Below, piece after piece: positions 9,505 through 18,937 of a stretch of 64,000 bases of DNA (position 1 is its first letter; the number at the start of each line of letters is the position of its first letter). This DNA comes from Agriterribacter humi (GTDB taxonomy: Bacteria > Bacteroidota > Bacteroidia > Chitinophagales > Chitinophagaceae), in the NCBI RefSeq assembly GCF_009192765.1, contig NZ_VOHQ01000017.1:1-64000 (forward strand), written 5' to 3'. A program made the translations under genes and the position numbers. A model generated the notes under the pieces. That model ran no database searches. It saw nothing but the letters and a program-made list of their open reading frames with translations, and had not been told where the DNA came from.

Positions 9505-9777
9505 TTATTTTCTGAGTCCAAGCTTTTCAATCAGCTCGCGGTAACCCTGAAGGTTATGCTTGCTAAGGTAGGTAAGTAAACTCTTTCTTTCCCCTACCAA
9601 TTGCAGAAGGCCCCTGTTGCTGGAGAAATCTTTTTTGTTTTGCTGCAGGTGTTTGGAAATATGTGCAATGCGTTCTGTTAATAAAGCAATTTGCGCTTCA
9701 ATAGAACCTGTATTGGTTTCTTTTCCACCAAATTCTGCGAAAATCTTTGTTTTTTTGTCGGCGACTAATGTTGGCAT
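9505..9777 (-). CDS. rpsO: 30S ribosomal protein S15
   Basis: S15 binds the central domain of 16S rRNA and helps small-subunit assembly. The 90-residue sequence carries the family pattern: [21 protein letters not shown] in the first helices, then [20 protein letters not shown] and [20 protein letters not shown]. The length is the expected 89 to 90. The ATG at 9777 follows an AT-rich leader without Shine-Dalgarno sequence, as usual in this phylum. It sits directly upstream of pnp in the same direction, as in many bacteria. Confidence 0.98.
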   Translation of the reverse strand: MPTLVADKKTKIFAEFGGKETNTGSIEAQIALLTERIAHISKHLQQNKKDFSSNRGLLQLVGERKSLLTYLSKHNLQGYRELIEKLGLRK

Positions 9778-9827
9778 CTCAATTTTTTTTTAAAACATCC
9801 CAATAATATCTTCTTCTTATTTGGCCG

Positions 9828-9835
9828 CAAAGGTA
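9828..9835 (-). promoter_or_regulatory. Likely -7 element of the rpsO promoter
   Basis: TACCTTTG (9835 to 9828, minus strand) is an exact match to TAnnTTTG. No clear -33 element is present. RNA would start about 45 nt before rpsO. Confidence 0.5.
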
Positions 9836-9877
9836 GTAAAAGATCATAAAAAGGGGAATTATTTATTGAAATATTTT

Positions 9878-10387
9878 TTAACGTAAATGCTTTACATTCA
9901 AACCATATAATACCACAAAAAGAATTCCGATAAAAGCAATTGCCGATGAGGTTATGATCGTCAGAAAATTTCCTCCTCCAAAAGCTATAAAAGGACCCGC
10001 AATACTTATAACCGTTCCCAGCAAATAACTGTAAAATCCCGCTTTCTTTAAACCAAACATTAGTATAGCTCCCAGGAGTGTGAATACAGAAGCAACGATG
10101 CTGAAGAGCGCGCTTTTTTTAATATTGGCAGGTTGCAGCATTTCGCTGGTTCCCGATAACATTTTTTCGGCCAGCCTGGATCCTGTATTTCCTTCATCTT
10201 CCAGTTTTTCTTTGGCATCCTGCATAGCGGCCTGCGCAACCCCGGCCGCGGTGTTTGCGGTAAGATAGCTGCTTATTCCGCTGATGATACCCCATCCGCT
10301 TCCAATAAAAGTAAGAATACATAAAACGGTAAGAAATACGGGTCTTGCAGGTTTAGAAACTGGTTGACCGGGTTCAAAATTTTCCAT
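9878..10387 (-). CDS. Hypothetical membrane protein, four predicted membrane segments
   Basis: I do not recognise a specific family. From the ATG at 10387 (MENFEPGQPVSKPARP) the protein has a short polar N-terminus, then a membrane segment (VFLTVLCILTFIGSGWGII), a polar stretch of about 55 residues rich in A, E and K, and three further hydrophobic segments (ALFSIVASVFTLLGAILMFG, AGFYSYLLGTVISIAGPFI, FLTIITSSAIAFIGILFVV). It ends in a basic tail. A start at 10411 would add eight residues and is less likely. The gene is divergent from the oxidoreductase at 10472 and close behind rpsO on the same strand side. It is probably an inner-membrane protein of unknown role. Confidence 0.8.
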   Translation of the reverse strand: MENFEPGQPVSKPARPVFLTVLCILTFIGSGWGIISGISSYLTANTAAGVAQAAMQDAKEKLEDEGNTGSRLAEKMLSGTSEMLQPANIKKSALFSIVASVFTLLGAILMFGLKKAGFYSYLLGTVISIAGPFIAFGGGNFLTIITSSAIAFIGILFVVLYGLNVKHLR

Positions 10388-10408
10388 GGCTTGATGTGTT
10401 TTAGTGTA

Positions 10409-10439
10409 CAAGGATAATAAAAGATTCTTATATCTGAAA
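10409..10439 (-). promoter_or_regulatory. Possible promoter of the membrane protein at 9878
   Basis: On the minus strand TTTC (10439 to 10436), a 19-nt spacer and TATCCTTG (10416 to 10409) resemble the Bacteroidota promoter with one mismatch in each box. Confidence 0.4.
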
Positions 10440-10471
10440 GCGATTTAAAATATTCAGAATCTAAAATACTT

Positions 10472-11521
10472 TTGATAATCAGTAATTTCCCGGAAAATTC
10501 AGGCGATTTGAGCAGATTATACAATTTTGCAATAATAGGCTGCGGCCAAATAAGTGTAAGGCATGCAGAACAAATAAAGAAATATGGAAGCCTCCGGGCG
10601 GTATGCGATATCAACCGGCAAAGGGCAGATCAAATGGCTGCACGGTATCATTCAAAGGCATATTACCATATTGACGAAATGCTGCGCTCTGAAAAGGCGA
10701 TTGATGTTGCCGCAATTTGCACTCCAAATGGATTGCATGCTGTACACGCTATAGCATGCCTGAAGCATGGAATGCACGTGCTTTGCGAAAAACCGATGGC
10801 CATTACTGTAAAAGACGCCAGTGATATGATGCAGGCAGCCATTGCAAATAACAAAAAACTCTTTGTTGTAAAGCAAAACAGGTACAATCCGCCGGTGGCT
10901 GAACTGAAAAAAATAATCAGGGAAAATACATTGGGAGCTATATATAGCTTCCAGATCAATTGCTTCTGGAACCGGCCTAAAGCATATTACCAGCATTCCT
11001 GGAGAGGTACCAAAGTATTGGACGGAGGAATATTATTTACCCAGTTCAGCCACTTTATTGATCTGCTGTACTGGCTGCTGGGCGATGTAAAAAATGTAAA
11101 TGCTATAGGCCGTAATTACCAGCACCAGGATTGTATTGAATTTGAAGACACCGGCATAGTACAATTTGAAATGCTGAATGGTGCAATAGGATTATTGCAT
11201 TTCAGTATAAACAGCTTTGAGTGCAATATGGAAGGATCTGTTACCATATTGGGAGAAAAAGGAACGATAAAAATTGGAGGACAATACCTCAATGTGCTGG
11301 AGTACCAGCGTATCCTGGATTACAGGGCTCCTCACCTTCCTGAAAGCAAAGGCGCTAATGAATATGGTTTTTATACAGGAAGCATGAGCAATCATGATAA
11401 GGTATACGAAAACCTTTTAAAAGGGCTGGATGGCAGGGAGCATGAATCTGCTATGGCTGAAGACGGAATTAAAACCGTTGAGATCATTGAGAAAATTTAC
11501 GCGGGTATAAAGTCTTTTTAA
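10472..11521 (+). CDS. Gfo/Idh/MocA family oxidoreductase, surface-sugar type
   Basis: An NAD(P)-dependent sugar dehydrogenase. The Rossmann motif reads FAIIGCGQISVRHAEQIKK, and the conserved family motif is VLCEKPMAIT. The rest (FVVKQNRYNPPV, WRGTKVLDGGILFTQFSHFID) resembles WbpB/WlbA-type enzymes that oxidise UDP-sugar acids at C3 during LPS or capsule synthesis. The 349-residue reading starts at a TTG at 10472; a second TTG at 10508 (giving MSRLYNFAIIGCG) is at least as likely, because the Rossmann strand normally begins near the N-terminus. Two glycosyltransferases follow at 10 and 2 bp, so the three form an operon for a surface polysaccharide. The exact substrate is an inference. Confidence 0.88.
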   Translation: MIISNFPENSGDLSRLYNFAIIGCGQISVRHAEQIKKYGSLRAVCDINRQRADQMAARYHSKAYYHIDEMLRSEKAIDVAAICTPNGLHAVHAIACLKHGMHVLCEKPMAITVKDASDMMQAAIANNKKLFVVKQNRYNPPVAELKKIIRENTLGAIYSFQINCFWNRPKAYYQHSWRGTKVLDGGILFTQFSHFIDLLYWLLGDVKNVNAIGRNYQHQDCIEFEDTGIVQFEMLNGAIGLLHFSINSFECNMEGSVTILGEKGTIKIGGQYLNVLEYQRILDYRAPHLPESKGANEYGFYTGSMSNHDKVYENLLKGLDGREHESAMAEDGIKTVEIIEKIYAGIKSF

Positions 11522-11531
11522 ATAACTGTTC

Positions 11532-12623
11532 TTGAAAAAAATTTATTTCACTGTAATTAATGAACTGGTTTACGATCAGCGTATGATTAGAATATGCGGT
11601 ACGCTGTCGCGCCAAAATTATGAGGTTGTGCTTGTAGGACGGCAGTTCAAAAGGGCTGCCACGCTGCAGTCACACCCCTTTCAACAGGTACGGCTGCATT
11701 GCTGGTTTACCAAAGGAAAATCATTATATATTGAATTTAATATCCGCCTGTTTTTTTACCTGCTGTTCAAAAAAATGGATGCGCTCTGCGCCATTGACCT
11801 GGATACCATTCTTCCATGCTATTGGGTATCGCGTGTGAAGGGAATACCCAGGATATATGATGCACATGAATTGTTCTGCGAGATGAAAGAAGTGCGTACC
11901 CGTGAGCGTATTTACCGCTTCTGGAAAAAGATAGAGCGGTTTGCTGTTCCCAGGTTTAAGCTGGGTTATACCGTTAATTTGCCGATTGCGCAGGAATTTA
12001 AAAAAATGTATAATGTTGATTATGCCATAATCAGGAACATTGCGGTTTTGAATAATCCTGAACTGCAGCCGGTGAAAACGGAAACCTTTCTTTTATACCA
12101 GGGAGCGGTTAATGAAGGCAGGAGCTTTGAAACCCTTATTCCTGCTATGCAGCATATTGATGTGCCACTGATGATATGCGGCGATGGCAATTTTATGCAA
12201 GAGGTAAAAAGACTGGTTGAAAAGTATAACGTAAAACATAAAGTTATTTTTAAGGGAAAGATTAACCCGGATGCATTAAAAAAGATAACGCCGTTGGCCA
12301 CCATTGGCATTACGCTGTTTGACAGGGAAGGAATGAGTAATTATTATTCATTGGCCAATCGTTTTTTTGATTATATACACGCAGGTATACCACAGCTTTG
12401 TGCAGACTACCCGGTGTATCGTGAAATGAATGCACAATTTGAAGTTGCAGTGCTCATATCCGATTTATCTTCCGAAAATATTGCCAAACAGATTAATATA
12501 TTGCTAGCCGATACCGCGTTATACGGAAAGCTTTGTGAAAATTGTCTGGCCGCAAGAGCTGTATACAACTGGCAGCAGGAAGAAAAGAAGCTGGTTGAAT
12601 TTTACAACAATCTACTGCAATAA
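11532..12623 (+). CDS. Glycosyltransferase, GT4-like
   Basis: A GT-B fold glycosyltransferase of 363 residues. The N-terminal half contains a Rossmann-like acceptor domain (VINELVYDQRMIRICGTLS, YDAHELFCEM). The C-terminal donor-binding half has the usual run LYQGAVNEGRSFETLIPAM, MICGDGNFMQEVKRL and the late motif GIPQLCADYPVYREM in place of the common G-P-V. It starts at TTG (MKKIYFTVINEL). No signal peptide is present, so it acts on the cytoplasmic side of the inner membrane. It lies 10 bp after the oxidoreductase gene and 2 bp before the next glycosyltransferase. The sugar transferred cannot be read from the sequence. Confidence 0.88.
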   Translation: MKKIYFTVINELVYDQRMIRICGTLSRQNYEVVLVGRQFKRAATLQSHPFQQVRLHCWFTKGKSLYIEFNIRLFFYLLFKKMDALCAIDLDTILPCYWVSRVKGIPRIYDAHELFCEMKEVRTRERIYRFWKKIERFAVPRFKLGYTVNLPIAQEFKKMYNVDYAIIRNIAVLNNPELQPVKTETFLLYQGAVNEGRSFETLIPAMQHIDVPLMICGDGNFMQEVKRLVEKYNVKHKVIFKGKINPDALKKITPLATIGITLFDREGMSNYYSLANRFFDYIHAGIPQLCADYPVYREMNAQFEVAVLISDLSSENIAKQINILLADTALYGKLCENCLAARAVYNWQQEEKKLVEFYNNLLQ

Positions 12624-12625
12624 GA

Positions 12626-13768
12626 TTGGAAAACCATTTACATATCGTTTGCTTAGATGTGCCTTACCCGCCTGACTATGGCGGGGTATTTGATCTTTAT
12701 TACAAATTGAAATACCTGCATGAAAAGAACGTGATCATTCATTTGCATTGTTATGAATATGGAAGAGGAAAGCAGGATGCATTGCTGCAGTATTGTAAAA
12801 CGGTTCAGTATTATAAACGTTCCAAAGGCTGGCGGGGGCTTGTAGCAGGAATACCATACATTGTTGGCTCGCGTGCCGATCCGGAATTACTGCAAAATCT
12901 GTTTAAAGATAATTACCCCGTACTTGTAGAAGGTATACACAGCACTTACCTGTTGCACAAAAATAAGCTGGCAGGAAGAAAAGTAATTTTGCGGTTGCAC
13001 AACATCGAATTTGAATATTATCGCCAGTTAGCGCGCCATACTACTTCCCCATTCCATAAAATATATTATGCGGTGGAAAGTGTTTTTCTGAAGCGGTATG
13101 AAAGAAAGATCGCTCATAAAGCCAGCCTTACTATTGCTGTAACGGAAAAGGATGCCGCAACTTATGCGTCTCTGTTTGGTGTAACGAATACCCGCCATCT
13201 TCCTGTTTTTACTGCATGGAATACCATGGCAGGCAAAGAAGGGAAGGGATTTTATTGCCTTTACCAGGGTAATTTATCGGTAAGTGAAAATGAACGGGCT
13301 GCCATATGGCTTATTAAAAATGTGTTTTCCGGTTTGAAGATCCCCTTTATGATTGCGGGCAAAAATCCTTCTCCTACCTTAAAAAAAGAAGTACAACTTC
13401 ATGAGCATATCAGCATAATCGAAAATCCCTCGCAAGCAGAAATGCAGCAACTGGTTGAAGATGCGCAGATCAACCTGTTACCTTCCTTTACCACTACGGG
13501 AATAAAATTAAAATTTTTACATGCTCTTTTTTGCGGAAGGCATTGCATTGCAAATACAGCTATGGCGGCGGGAACGGGCATGGAAAACGCCTGTACCATT
13601 GCGGAAGATGATAAGGCCTTTAAAGCTGCTATACAAGCGTTATACCATCAGCCATTTACAAAAGAAGCGATAGCGGAGCGGCATGCATTGCTTGAAAAGC
13701 ATTTTAATAACCGGCGCAATGCCGCGCAATTAATAGAATGGATATGGGGACGGTTTTCGGCAGAATGA
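12626..13768 (+). CDS. Glycosyltransferase, GT4-like (second)
   Basis: A second GT-B type glycosyltransferase of 380 residues beginning with TTG. The acceptor-side loop is VPYPPDYGGVFDLYYKLKYL, a pattern typical of GT4-like enzymes (the P-P-x-x-G-G loop). The donor half has YCLYQGNLSVSENERAAIWL, FMIAGKNPSPTLKKEVQLH and NLLPSFTTTGIKLKFLHALF, where the lysine binds the nucleotide sugar. The gene is the last of the operon and ends 12 bp from the stop of the convergent lipoprotein gene. The specific sugar is unknown. Confidence 0.86.
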   Translation: MENHLHIVCLDVPYPPDYGGVFDLYYKLKYLHEKNVIIHLHCYEYGRGKQDALLQYCKTVQYYKRSKGWRGLVAGIPYIVGSRADPELLQNLFKDNYPVLVEGIHSTYLLHKNKLAGRKVILRLHNIEFEYYRQLARHTTSPFHKIYYAVESVFLKRYERKIAHKASLTIAVTEKDAATYASLFGVTNTRHLPVFTAWNTMAGKEGKGFYCLYQGNLSVSENERAAIWLIKNVFSGLKIPFMIAGKNPSPTLKKEVQLHEHISIIENPSQAEMQQLVEDAQINLLPSFTTTGIKLKFLHALFCGRHCIANTAMAAGTGMENACTIAEDDKAFKAAIQALYHQPFTKEAIAERHALLEKHFNNRRNAAQLIEWIWGRFSAE

Positions 13769-13779
13769 TCGTCATCTTC

Positions 13780-14412
13780 TTATTGTCTTAGAAAAGTAGC
13801 TGTTCCATTCACTTTCTGTGTAACCTCATACTCATCATTACCCTGCCTGGTAATCGTTGACCTGTTTACGGCCGATTGTATAACGAGTGTATCGCCGGTT
13901 ATGGTGAACCTCGCGCCTGCCGGATCCGAAGCGCCCGGCGGTTGTTGCCCGTTGGTATCAGGAATGTCGAATATAGATCCGTTTGGGAAATAGAGGGAAT
14001 CATTGCCTACCTGCTGGTAATCGCTGCTGGCACTGCTGGAAGGCAGGTCAAAATCAAGTTGTTCTTCCTGCGGATCGAGAGGGATGCCTCCCAGATAGGT
14101 AATTATTTTAACGGTGGCCGAAATGGTATAACCCACATCGGTGGTTTCCATTTTATCGGCTGTAACGGTAAGAATACCCTTGTTGTTTTGCGTAGTGGTG
14201 GCATATGTGGCCACGATCCTTCCCGGAACGCCTCCATAGTCAAAAGTAGTTCCGGATTCCACTGCCACGCTAAGCCCGTTAAATTTCCACACGCCCAGCA
14301 ATGAAGCCGGGTTGTTACCGGGTGAAGGATTTTCAAACGACAATTCTTTCTGGCACGACAGAAGGGAAAATGCCGATAAGAGCATGAACAGGAATGCAGG
14401 GATAGTGCGCAT
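13780..14412 (-). CDS. Hypothetical lipoprotein
   Basis: I place the start at the ATG at 14412, giving MRTIPAFLFMLLSAFSLLSC with lipobox LLSC, and a mature protein of about 190 residues. A longer reading from 14529 would run through the terminator of the preceding gene and is rejected. The mature part contains a lipocalin-like opening (LLGVWKFNGLSVAVES) and ends with MEVTQKVNGTATFLRQ-like beta strands, so it is probably a beta-rich outer-membrane-anchored protein of the lipocalin-like kind common in this phylum. It follows the collagen-like gene, separated by a strong hairpin, so it may have its own promoter. The ligand is unknown. Confidence 0.78.
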   Translation of the reverse strand: MRTIPAFLFMLLSAFSLLSCQKELSFENPSPGNNPASLLGVWKFNGLSVAVESGTTFDYGGVPGRIVATYATTTQNNKGILTVTADKMETTDVGYTISATVKIITYLGGIPLDPQEEQLDFDLPSSSASSDYQQVGNDSLYFPNGSIFDIPDTNGQQPPGASDPAGARFTITGDTLVIQSAVNRSTITRQGNDEYEVTQKVNGTATFLRQ

Positions 14413-14486
14413 AGGGTTTAATGCATTAGAATGCAAATATATATAATAGTTATAGCTTTTCTCACTTATTATAACTCCAAAGGGCA

Positions 14487-14522
14487 AAGCTTGCAAGACT
14501 TTTAAAGTAATCTTGCAAGCTT
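14487..14522 (-). terminator. Terminator after the collagen-like gene
   Basis: A perfect 12-bp stem (14487-14498 with 14511-14522), 12-nt loop, starts 15 nt after the stop at 14537. The T-run behind it on the minus strand is short (CTTTG). Confidence 0.7.
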
Positions 14523-14536
14523 CACACAAAGAAAAA

Positions 14537-15106
14537 TTAATCTTTTAAGTTCAGGTATTTTTTAACCTCAGCGTAATTGTTCCAGTCAACGGCTGCTGCT
14601 TTACGGGCTGCCGGTGTGCCCCCGGGAATAAGGATGTACCGGAACTGAGATATACCCTGACTACTTGATACATCGTAATTGGAGGTTAGAACAATTGTAT
14701 CTGCCGAAAGATATGGATTGATTACAATATTTGGATCCGTTTCTTCTGCATCAAAAAGTATGGTCGGTAGCACAGAACAAGGGAGAGAGACAACGAGAGG
14801 ATTATCAGCATTGTTGAGATTCCAGTATATTTTTACCGCTCCAGAATTCAATATTTCATTCGACAAACCAGGGGCAGGAACAATGGCTACACCATTCTCA
14901 TCAAAGCTTACATCCAGCCATTCTGAATAAATTACATTGGCTGTACCATCATCCCCTTTAGCTCCTGCGGGTCCCTGGGCTCCTGTGGGACCAGCTGCTC
15001 CTGCCGGGCCGACAGGACCGGCCGGCCCTTCTTTTGAACATGATGCTAATGATATGCTTGCTGCCACAAATGCAATGACAGCTATTTGAAAAGTCAATTT
15101 TTTCAT
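14537..15106 (-). CDS. Collagen-like lipoprotein
   Basis: A 189-residue lipoprotein with signal peptide and lipobox (ISLASC). Right after the cysteine come about nine G-x-y triplets (GPAGPVGPAGAAGPTGAQG), a collagen-like stalk of ~30 residues, and then a globular beta-rich domain of ~130 residues (IYSEWLDVSF onward). Collagen triplets suggest a trimer with a rigid spacer that holds the globular domain away from the outer membrane. The gene is in the same direction as the susCD operon, 120 bp downstream of DUF4302, so it may be its fifth gene. The family of the globular part is not recognised. Confidence 0.85.
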   Translation of the reverse strand: MKKLTFQIAVIAFVAASISLASCSKEGPAGPVGPAGAAGPTGAQGPAGAKGDDGTANVIYSEWLDVSFDENGVAIVPAPGLSNEILNSGAVKIYWNLNNADNPLVVSLPCSVLPTILFDAEETDPNIVINPYLSADTIVLTSNYDVSSSQGISQFRYILIPGGTPAARKAAAVDWNNYAEVKKYLNLKD

Positions 15107-15226
15107 ACCGAATCAATTTTGGTTAATAGAACACTAAAAATAGTGAATTAATGATTAGGCTATATTATATCGCAGCAATTTATCTTTTGCAGCAAATTGT
15201 ATTGAAATTGTCCTTCCCAGCCATGT

Positions 15227-16519
15227 TTAATAATTCCATGTTATCCATGTTTTGGCATCAAGGGCGCTTACCATATCATAGCTGGTAGCACTGGTTTGTA
15301 TAAAATAATATCCCTGTGGAATTAATAGTTGAATAAGGCTTTGCGCTGCAGGACCCGAAGATGGGTATGTTCCATATGTACCTAGTATAGAAAACACGGC
15401 TCTCCCGTCAGCAGTGAATTCGGGGGTACCAACAGCTCCACCGTAATGTGGTTCAAGACCCGTACCCGCAGCATTTATAAACAGCGGCGCAAAAAAATCC
15501 ACTCCGGAATCATATTCGGGCGCATATATCAGTGAATAAAATTTGCTCAGTGTATTTATTCCAAAAGCATCATCAGCACCGTTTACATGAAAGCCTGCGA
15601 AAGATTCCCAGTAAGCCCCGTCATTTACAGCGGTTTGCCACCAGCGTTGCGGAGCGTTTACATCCACTTTTAAAGGCATGAAGGCGCCGGCAATGACACC
15701 GGCAGCATTATTTGCTGAGAGATTGAGCGTTTGGGTGGACTCATTCCAGGAAACGTCCGAAAATCCATTGATGGTCTGGCTCCCGTTTATCAATGGAGAC
15801 TCGAAAACAATGCCCCCGGCATTAAAATAATAAGAAGTAGAAAACTGTTTAATTGTTCCACCCGAAAGCCATTGAAAAATAATCGTCCTGGAAGCCGGGT
15901 CAACAGATACTTCATATTCCACACCATTCAGGGTTAATCTTTTAAAATAATTCTTAATGTTGGCTACATTTATAAAAGATAAGGCATCTGCCCATTCGCC
16001 ATTTTGCCACTCATCTAACTCCTGCTGCGAAGCTTTTTCCAGCCTGAGTTTGGTATTATTCATTTTTCCGGTAAGTATAATGCTGTCTGCATATAAAGTA
16101 TCCAGTGAAAATTCAAAATCGGAAAGCAGTCCGCTTCCATAAGAACCTCCGTTTACGGCAGCATCGGGATCGGACAAAAGATGGAGATAGGAATAGGTAT
16201 CAAAAATTAATGTGGGTTGCTGCAATGCTTTTAAACGATAGCTGCTTTCTTTCTGGTGTTTGGCGGTAACCGTATCAAAATCCGAATACATGAATACCCT
16301 GTTCTCGTTATTGAACCTGAAATAGAAATGGTAAATACCACCACTGCCCGGTATGATAGTAGCCTTCCAGCCTGTTGGTGAACTTACAAGTGCAGCCTGG
16401 TAATCGCTCAGTGTTTTATTAATGCGTTCATCGGGCGACTGATCAAAAACCGGTTCATCTTTACGGCATGCCGTAAGACAAAGCGTTATTGATAAAATAT
16501 ATAAAGCGATCTTTTTCAT
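15227..16519 (-). CDS. DUF4302 family lipoprotein
   Basis: A 430-residue lipoprotein: MKKIALYILSITLCLTAC carries the lipobox LTAC. The region DQSPDERINKTLSDYQAAL and the following SSPTGWKATIIPGSGGIYHF match the start of the Bacteroidota DUF4302 family, which is typically encoded beside SusC/SusD and a metallohydrolase lipoprotein. The protein is beta-rich and is predicted to sit in the outer membrane. It lies 24 bp downstream of the metallohydrolase gene. Its role is unknown; by position it is a surface accessory protein for substrate capture. Confidence 0.9.
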   Translation of the reverse strand: MKKIALYILSITLCLTACRKDEPVFDQSPDERINKTLSDYQAALVSSPTGWKATIIPGSGGIYHFYFRFNNENRVFMYSDFDTVTAKHQKESSYRLKALQQPTLIFDTYSYLHLLSDPDAAVNGGSYGSGLLSDFEFSLDTLYADSIILTGKMNNTKLRLEKASQQELDEWQNGEWADALSFINVANIKNYFKRLTLNGVEYEVSVDPASRTIIFQWLSGGTIKQFSTSYYFNAGGIVFESPLINGSQTINGFSDVSWNESTQTLNLSANNAAGVIAGAFMPLKVDVNAPQRWWQTAVNDGAYWESFAGFHVNGADDAFGINTLSKFYSLIYAPEYDSGVDFFAPLFINAAGTGLEPHYGGAVGTPEFTADGRAVFSILGTYGTYPSSGPAAQSLIQLLIPQGYYFIQTSATSYDMVSALDAKTWITWNY

Positions 16520-16543
16520 CTGTATATTTTTTATTTTTTGGTC

Positions 16544-17428
16544 CTATTTCACCAGCGCCGTTATGGATGCTCTTGTACGGGTTTGCAAACTGTAAAAATT
16601 AATATTCCAAACGTCTTTAAAATAATTGACCACAATAGCTTCTTTCTGGCGCAGTTTGGTTTGTGCCTCTTCATCTGCAAGACCGTTTACCATCGCGTTA
16701 AACCAGTTTCTGCCTTCTACCAGCATCATAGAAGTCATTTCTACAAAATCCTCATCCGGGAAAGACATGGCGTAGGCAGAGATAAATCCCAGTTCGTTGG
16801 CGGCTTCATCGCTTACATTGTTCCAGTTGGAAGTATAATTGCCCACGGATACCTGTTTGAATTCCTGGGGATACATCACGTTCTGGTGCAGGATATGGGC
16901 AAATTCGTGCTCTATGGTATGAAACATTTGTTTCACGGTAAAAGAATCTGAGGGTTGATACCCATCCATTCCCTTAACCCGGAAATCATTGAGCTGGTAC
17001 AATAATATTTTGCGTCCGCCTTCGGCCTGGCCTAATGTAATGGTGCCATCCATATTCCAGCTTGCACTTCCCGCCAGTACAAAAAACTTTGGGCAATATT
17101 TTTTCATGAACAATTCATTGGTTTCGGCCACATAGTTGTCAATCCACACCTGCTTTACCGCGCTCAGCACCGGTAACACTTTCTCTTCATCGGGCGGCAC
17201 TATAATTTTATTGAATTCCATTTCAGACTGGTCCCATTTATATTTTACCGCCACATTGTATGGCACGGTAAGGTTGCTGAGTATCCACTCGTCAATGGGA
17301 CCTTTTACCCAGGTATCACCTCCCAGACCGGCAATATTATCGGCATTGCCTGAAATATCGTCTTTTCTGCAGGACAGCATTGTCACTGTACAGGAAAAAA
17401 CGAATAAAAAGGTTTGTAATGATTTCAT
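16544..17428 (-). CDS. Substrate import-associated zinc metallohydrolase lipoprotein
   Basis: A 294-residue lipoprotein: MKSLQTFLFVFSCTVTMLSC with lipobox MLSC. The zinc site HEFAH sits in FHTIEHEFAHILHQNVMYPQ, and a downstream acidic residue in DEAANELGFISAYAM is the probable third ligand. Length and motif match the HExxH lipoprotein family known from SusC/SusD operons (Peptidase_Mx1 type). It probably cleaves a peptide-like substrate at the cell surface before import through the SusC channel. The gene lies 45 bp after susD and 24 bp before DUF4302. The substrate is not known. Confidence 0.9.
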   Translation of the reverse strand: MKSLQTFLFVFSCTVTMLSCRKDDISGNADNIAGLGGDTWVKGPIDEWILSNLTVPYNVAVKYKWDQSEMEFNKIIVPPDEEKVLPVLSAVKQVWIDNYVAETNELFMKKYCPKFFVLAGSASWNMDGTITLGQAEGGRKILLYQLNDFRVKGMDGYQPSDSFTVKQMFHTIEHEFAHILHQNVMYPQEFKQVSVGNYTSNWNNVSDEAANELGFISAYAMSFPDEDFVEMTSMMLVEGRNWFNAMVNGLADEEAQTKLRQKEAIVVNYFKDVWNINFYSLQTRTRASITALVK

Positions 17429-17473
17429 ATAATGGTTTATAAGTTTATTGTGCTGTAAGCCAATTTTATGTTG

Positions 17474-18925
17474 CTACCTTGGATTCTGATCCACATCCGA
17501 TAATTCTGCTGTTTCGGGTATTTGCAATACTCTTCGCAAATCATTTTCGCCCAGTTCAATTACTTCACCTTCGGTGGTAGTATGCGTTACCACAATCTGA
17601 TGTCTTAAAATATCGAACCAGCGCATCCCTTCCTGCGCATATTCGGCCCTTTTAAAATCGAGTATCGTTTGCAGTATGCCATTCTGCAGGTTAGAAGTGC
17701 CGTAAAAATTTTTAATTTTCGTTTCAGTAATACGATGTGTTGCTGTATTATAGCCGGTGATCCGTGTGGAAGCGTAACTATTGAGATCTGTAAGCGCATC
17801 ATTGGTATTATTGAGGGCGTTATTGGCCTCAGCTTTATTGAACAATACTTCCTCCACTGTAAAAAGAGGAACCATAATATATCCCACACCTATATTTGCA
17901 TTTACAGAGTTGCGTACAAAGTATTCATTGATCTTGGGGATCATATAATTATTGGTGCCGGCTGTGTATATATGGTTTCTGAACGCCCAGTTACCGCCTG
18001 TAACATTACTTGCAAAAATTTCGTCACGGATCGCGGATGTCATACCATACCGCACACTGTAATAATAACGTCCCCACCACGATGGCGTTTCTCCAAGCAG
18101 TAAATTAGCCGACTGGGTTGCTTTTGCATATTCTGCCCACATTTCCCGGTAAGTATAAGTAAGGTAGGTTGTATTCCAGGGGCGCAATAAGGTAGTTACA
18201 TTGCTGCTGGTAAAAACCTGGTTGGCATGTTCAATAACTTTTGCATATTCTTTTTTAAACAAATAGAAACGGGCGGCAAATGCATGGGCTGCGGTTTTGG
18301 TGAAATGATAACGCGGAACAGTATACTGCTGGTCCACTATTAAAGGAAGTCCTTCCAGTAAATCTTTTTCAATCATTTCATATACATAGCTCACTGTTTT
18401 TCTTTCATAATTTTTGATCACCACTTTTTCCGGTTCTGTAACGTATGGAATGCCAGGGTCGCTGGTGGCGGTAGCAGGATCATATACTTTTGAAAATAAG
18501 GTTACCAGCATAAAATGTGCATAGGCTCTGGCAACCAGCGCTTCTCCTTTTTGGGCCTGGTAATCGGCGGGGTTTGAAGCGGTATTGCAGGCTTCTAATG
18601 CATGGTTGGCCGCAGCTATAGCCGCATAGCAGGCATTCCAGTAGTATTCAGGAGAATCCTGCTGGTTATCGGCTACATCTTTATACAGGTAAGAGTCAAC
18701 ATTAGTCCTGTCCTGCTCCCCCACTCCTTTATCGGCAACATTATCCGACAGCGACTCACAAAACTCCATATAATTGGCCTGGGGATATGCCGTGCCCAGG
18801 AGTTGTGAAACCTTTTCGGGCGAATTAAGCTCCGTTCTGTTATCAGGCAAATGTTCCAGGTATTTTTTACAACCGGTATTTGCTGCAAGCAATACAACAG
18901 AGAAGTATATAAAAGTTTTTTTCAT
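17474..18925 (-). CDS. RagB/SusD family nutrient-binding outer membrane lipoprotein
   Basis: SusD-like proteins form the lid over a SusC channel and bind the substrate. The 483-residue protein has a lipoprotein signal (lipobox ANTGC) followed by KKYLEHLPDNRTELNSPEKV, a common SusD start. TPR-like helices are visible in the middle (EALVARAYAHFMLVTLFSKV, YDPATATSDPGIPYV), and the C-terminal region GMRWFDILRHQI is the typical late SusD motif. It directly follows susC (12 bp gap). The substrate is not visible from the sequence; the neighbouring metallohydrolase suggests a peptide or protein-linked substrate. Confidence 0.95.
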   Translation of the reverse strand: MKKTFIYFSVVLLAANTGCKKYLEHLPDNRTELNSPEKVSQLLGTAYPQANYMEFCESLSDNVADKGVGEQDRTNVDSYLYKDVADNQQDSPEYYWNACYAAIAAANHALEACNTASNPADYQAQKGEALVARAYAHFMLVTLFSKVYDPATATSDPGIPYVTEPEKVVIKNYERKTVSYVYEMIEKDLLEGLPLIVDQQYTVPRYHFTKTAAHAFAARFYLFKKEYAKVIEHANQVFTSSNVTTLLRPWNTTYLTYTYREMWAEYAKATQSANLLLGETPSWWGRYYYSVRYGMTSAIRDEIFASNVTGGNWAFRNHIYTAGTNNYMIPKINEYFVRNSVNANIGVGYIMVPLFTVEEVLFNKAEANNALNNTNDALTDLNSYASTRITGYNTATHRITETKIKNFYGTSNLQNGILQTILDFKRAEYAQEGMRWFDILRHQIVVTHTTTEGEVIELGENDLRRVLQIPETAELSDVDQNPR

Positions 18926-18937
18926 GATTGAATAATA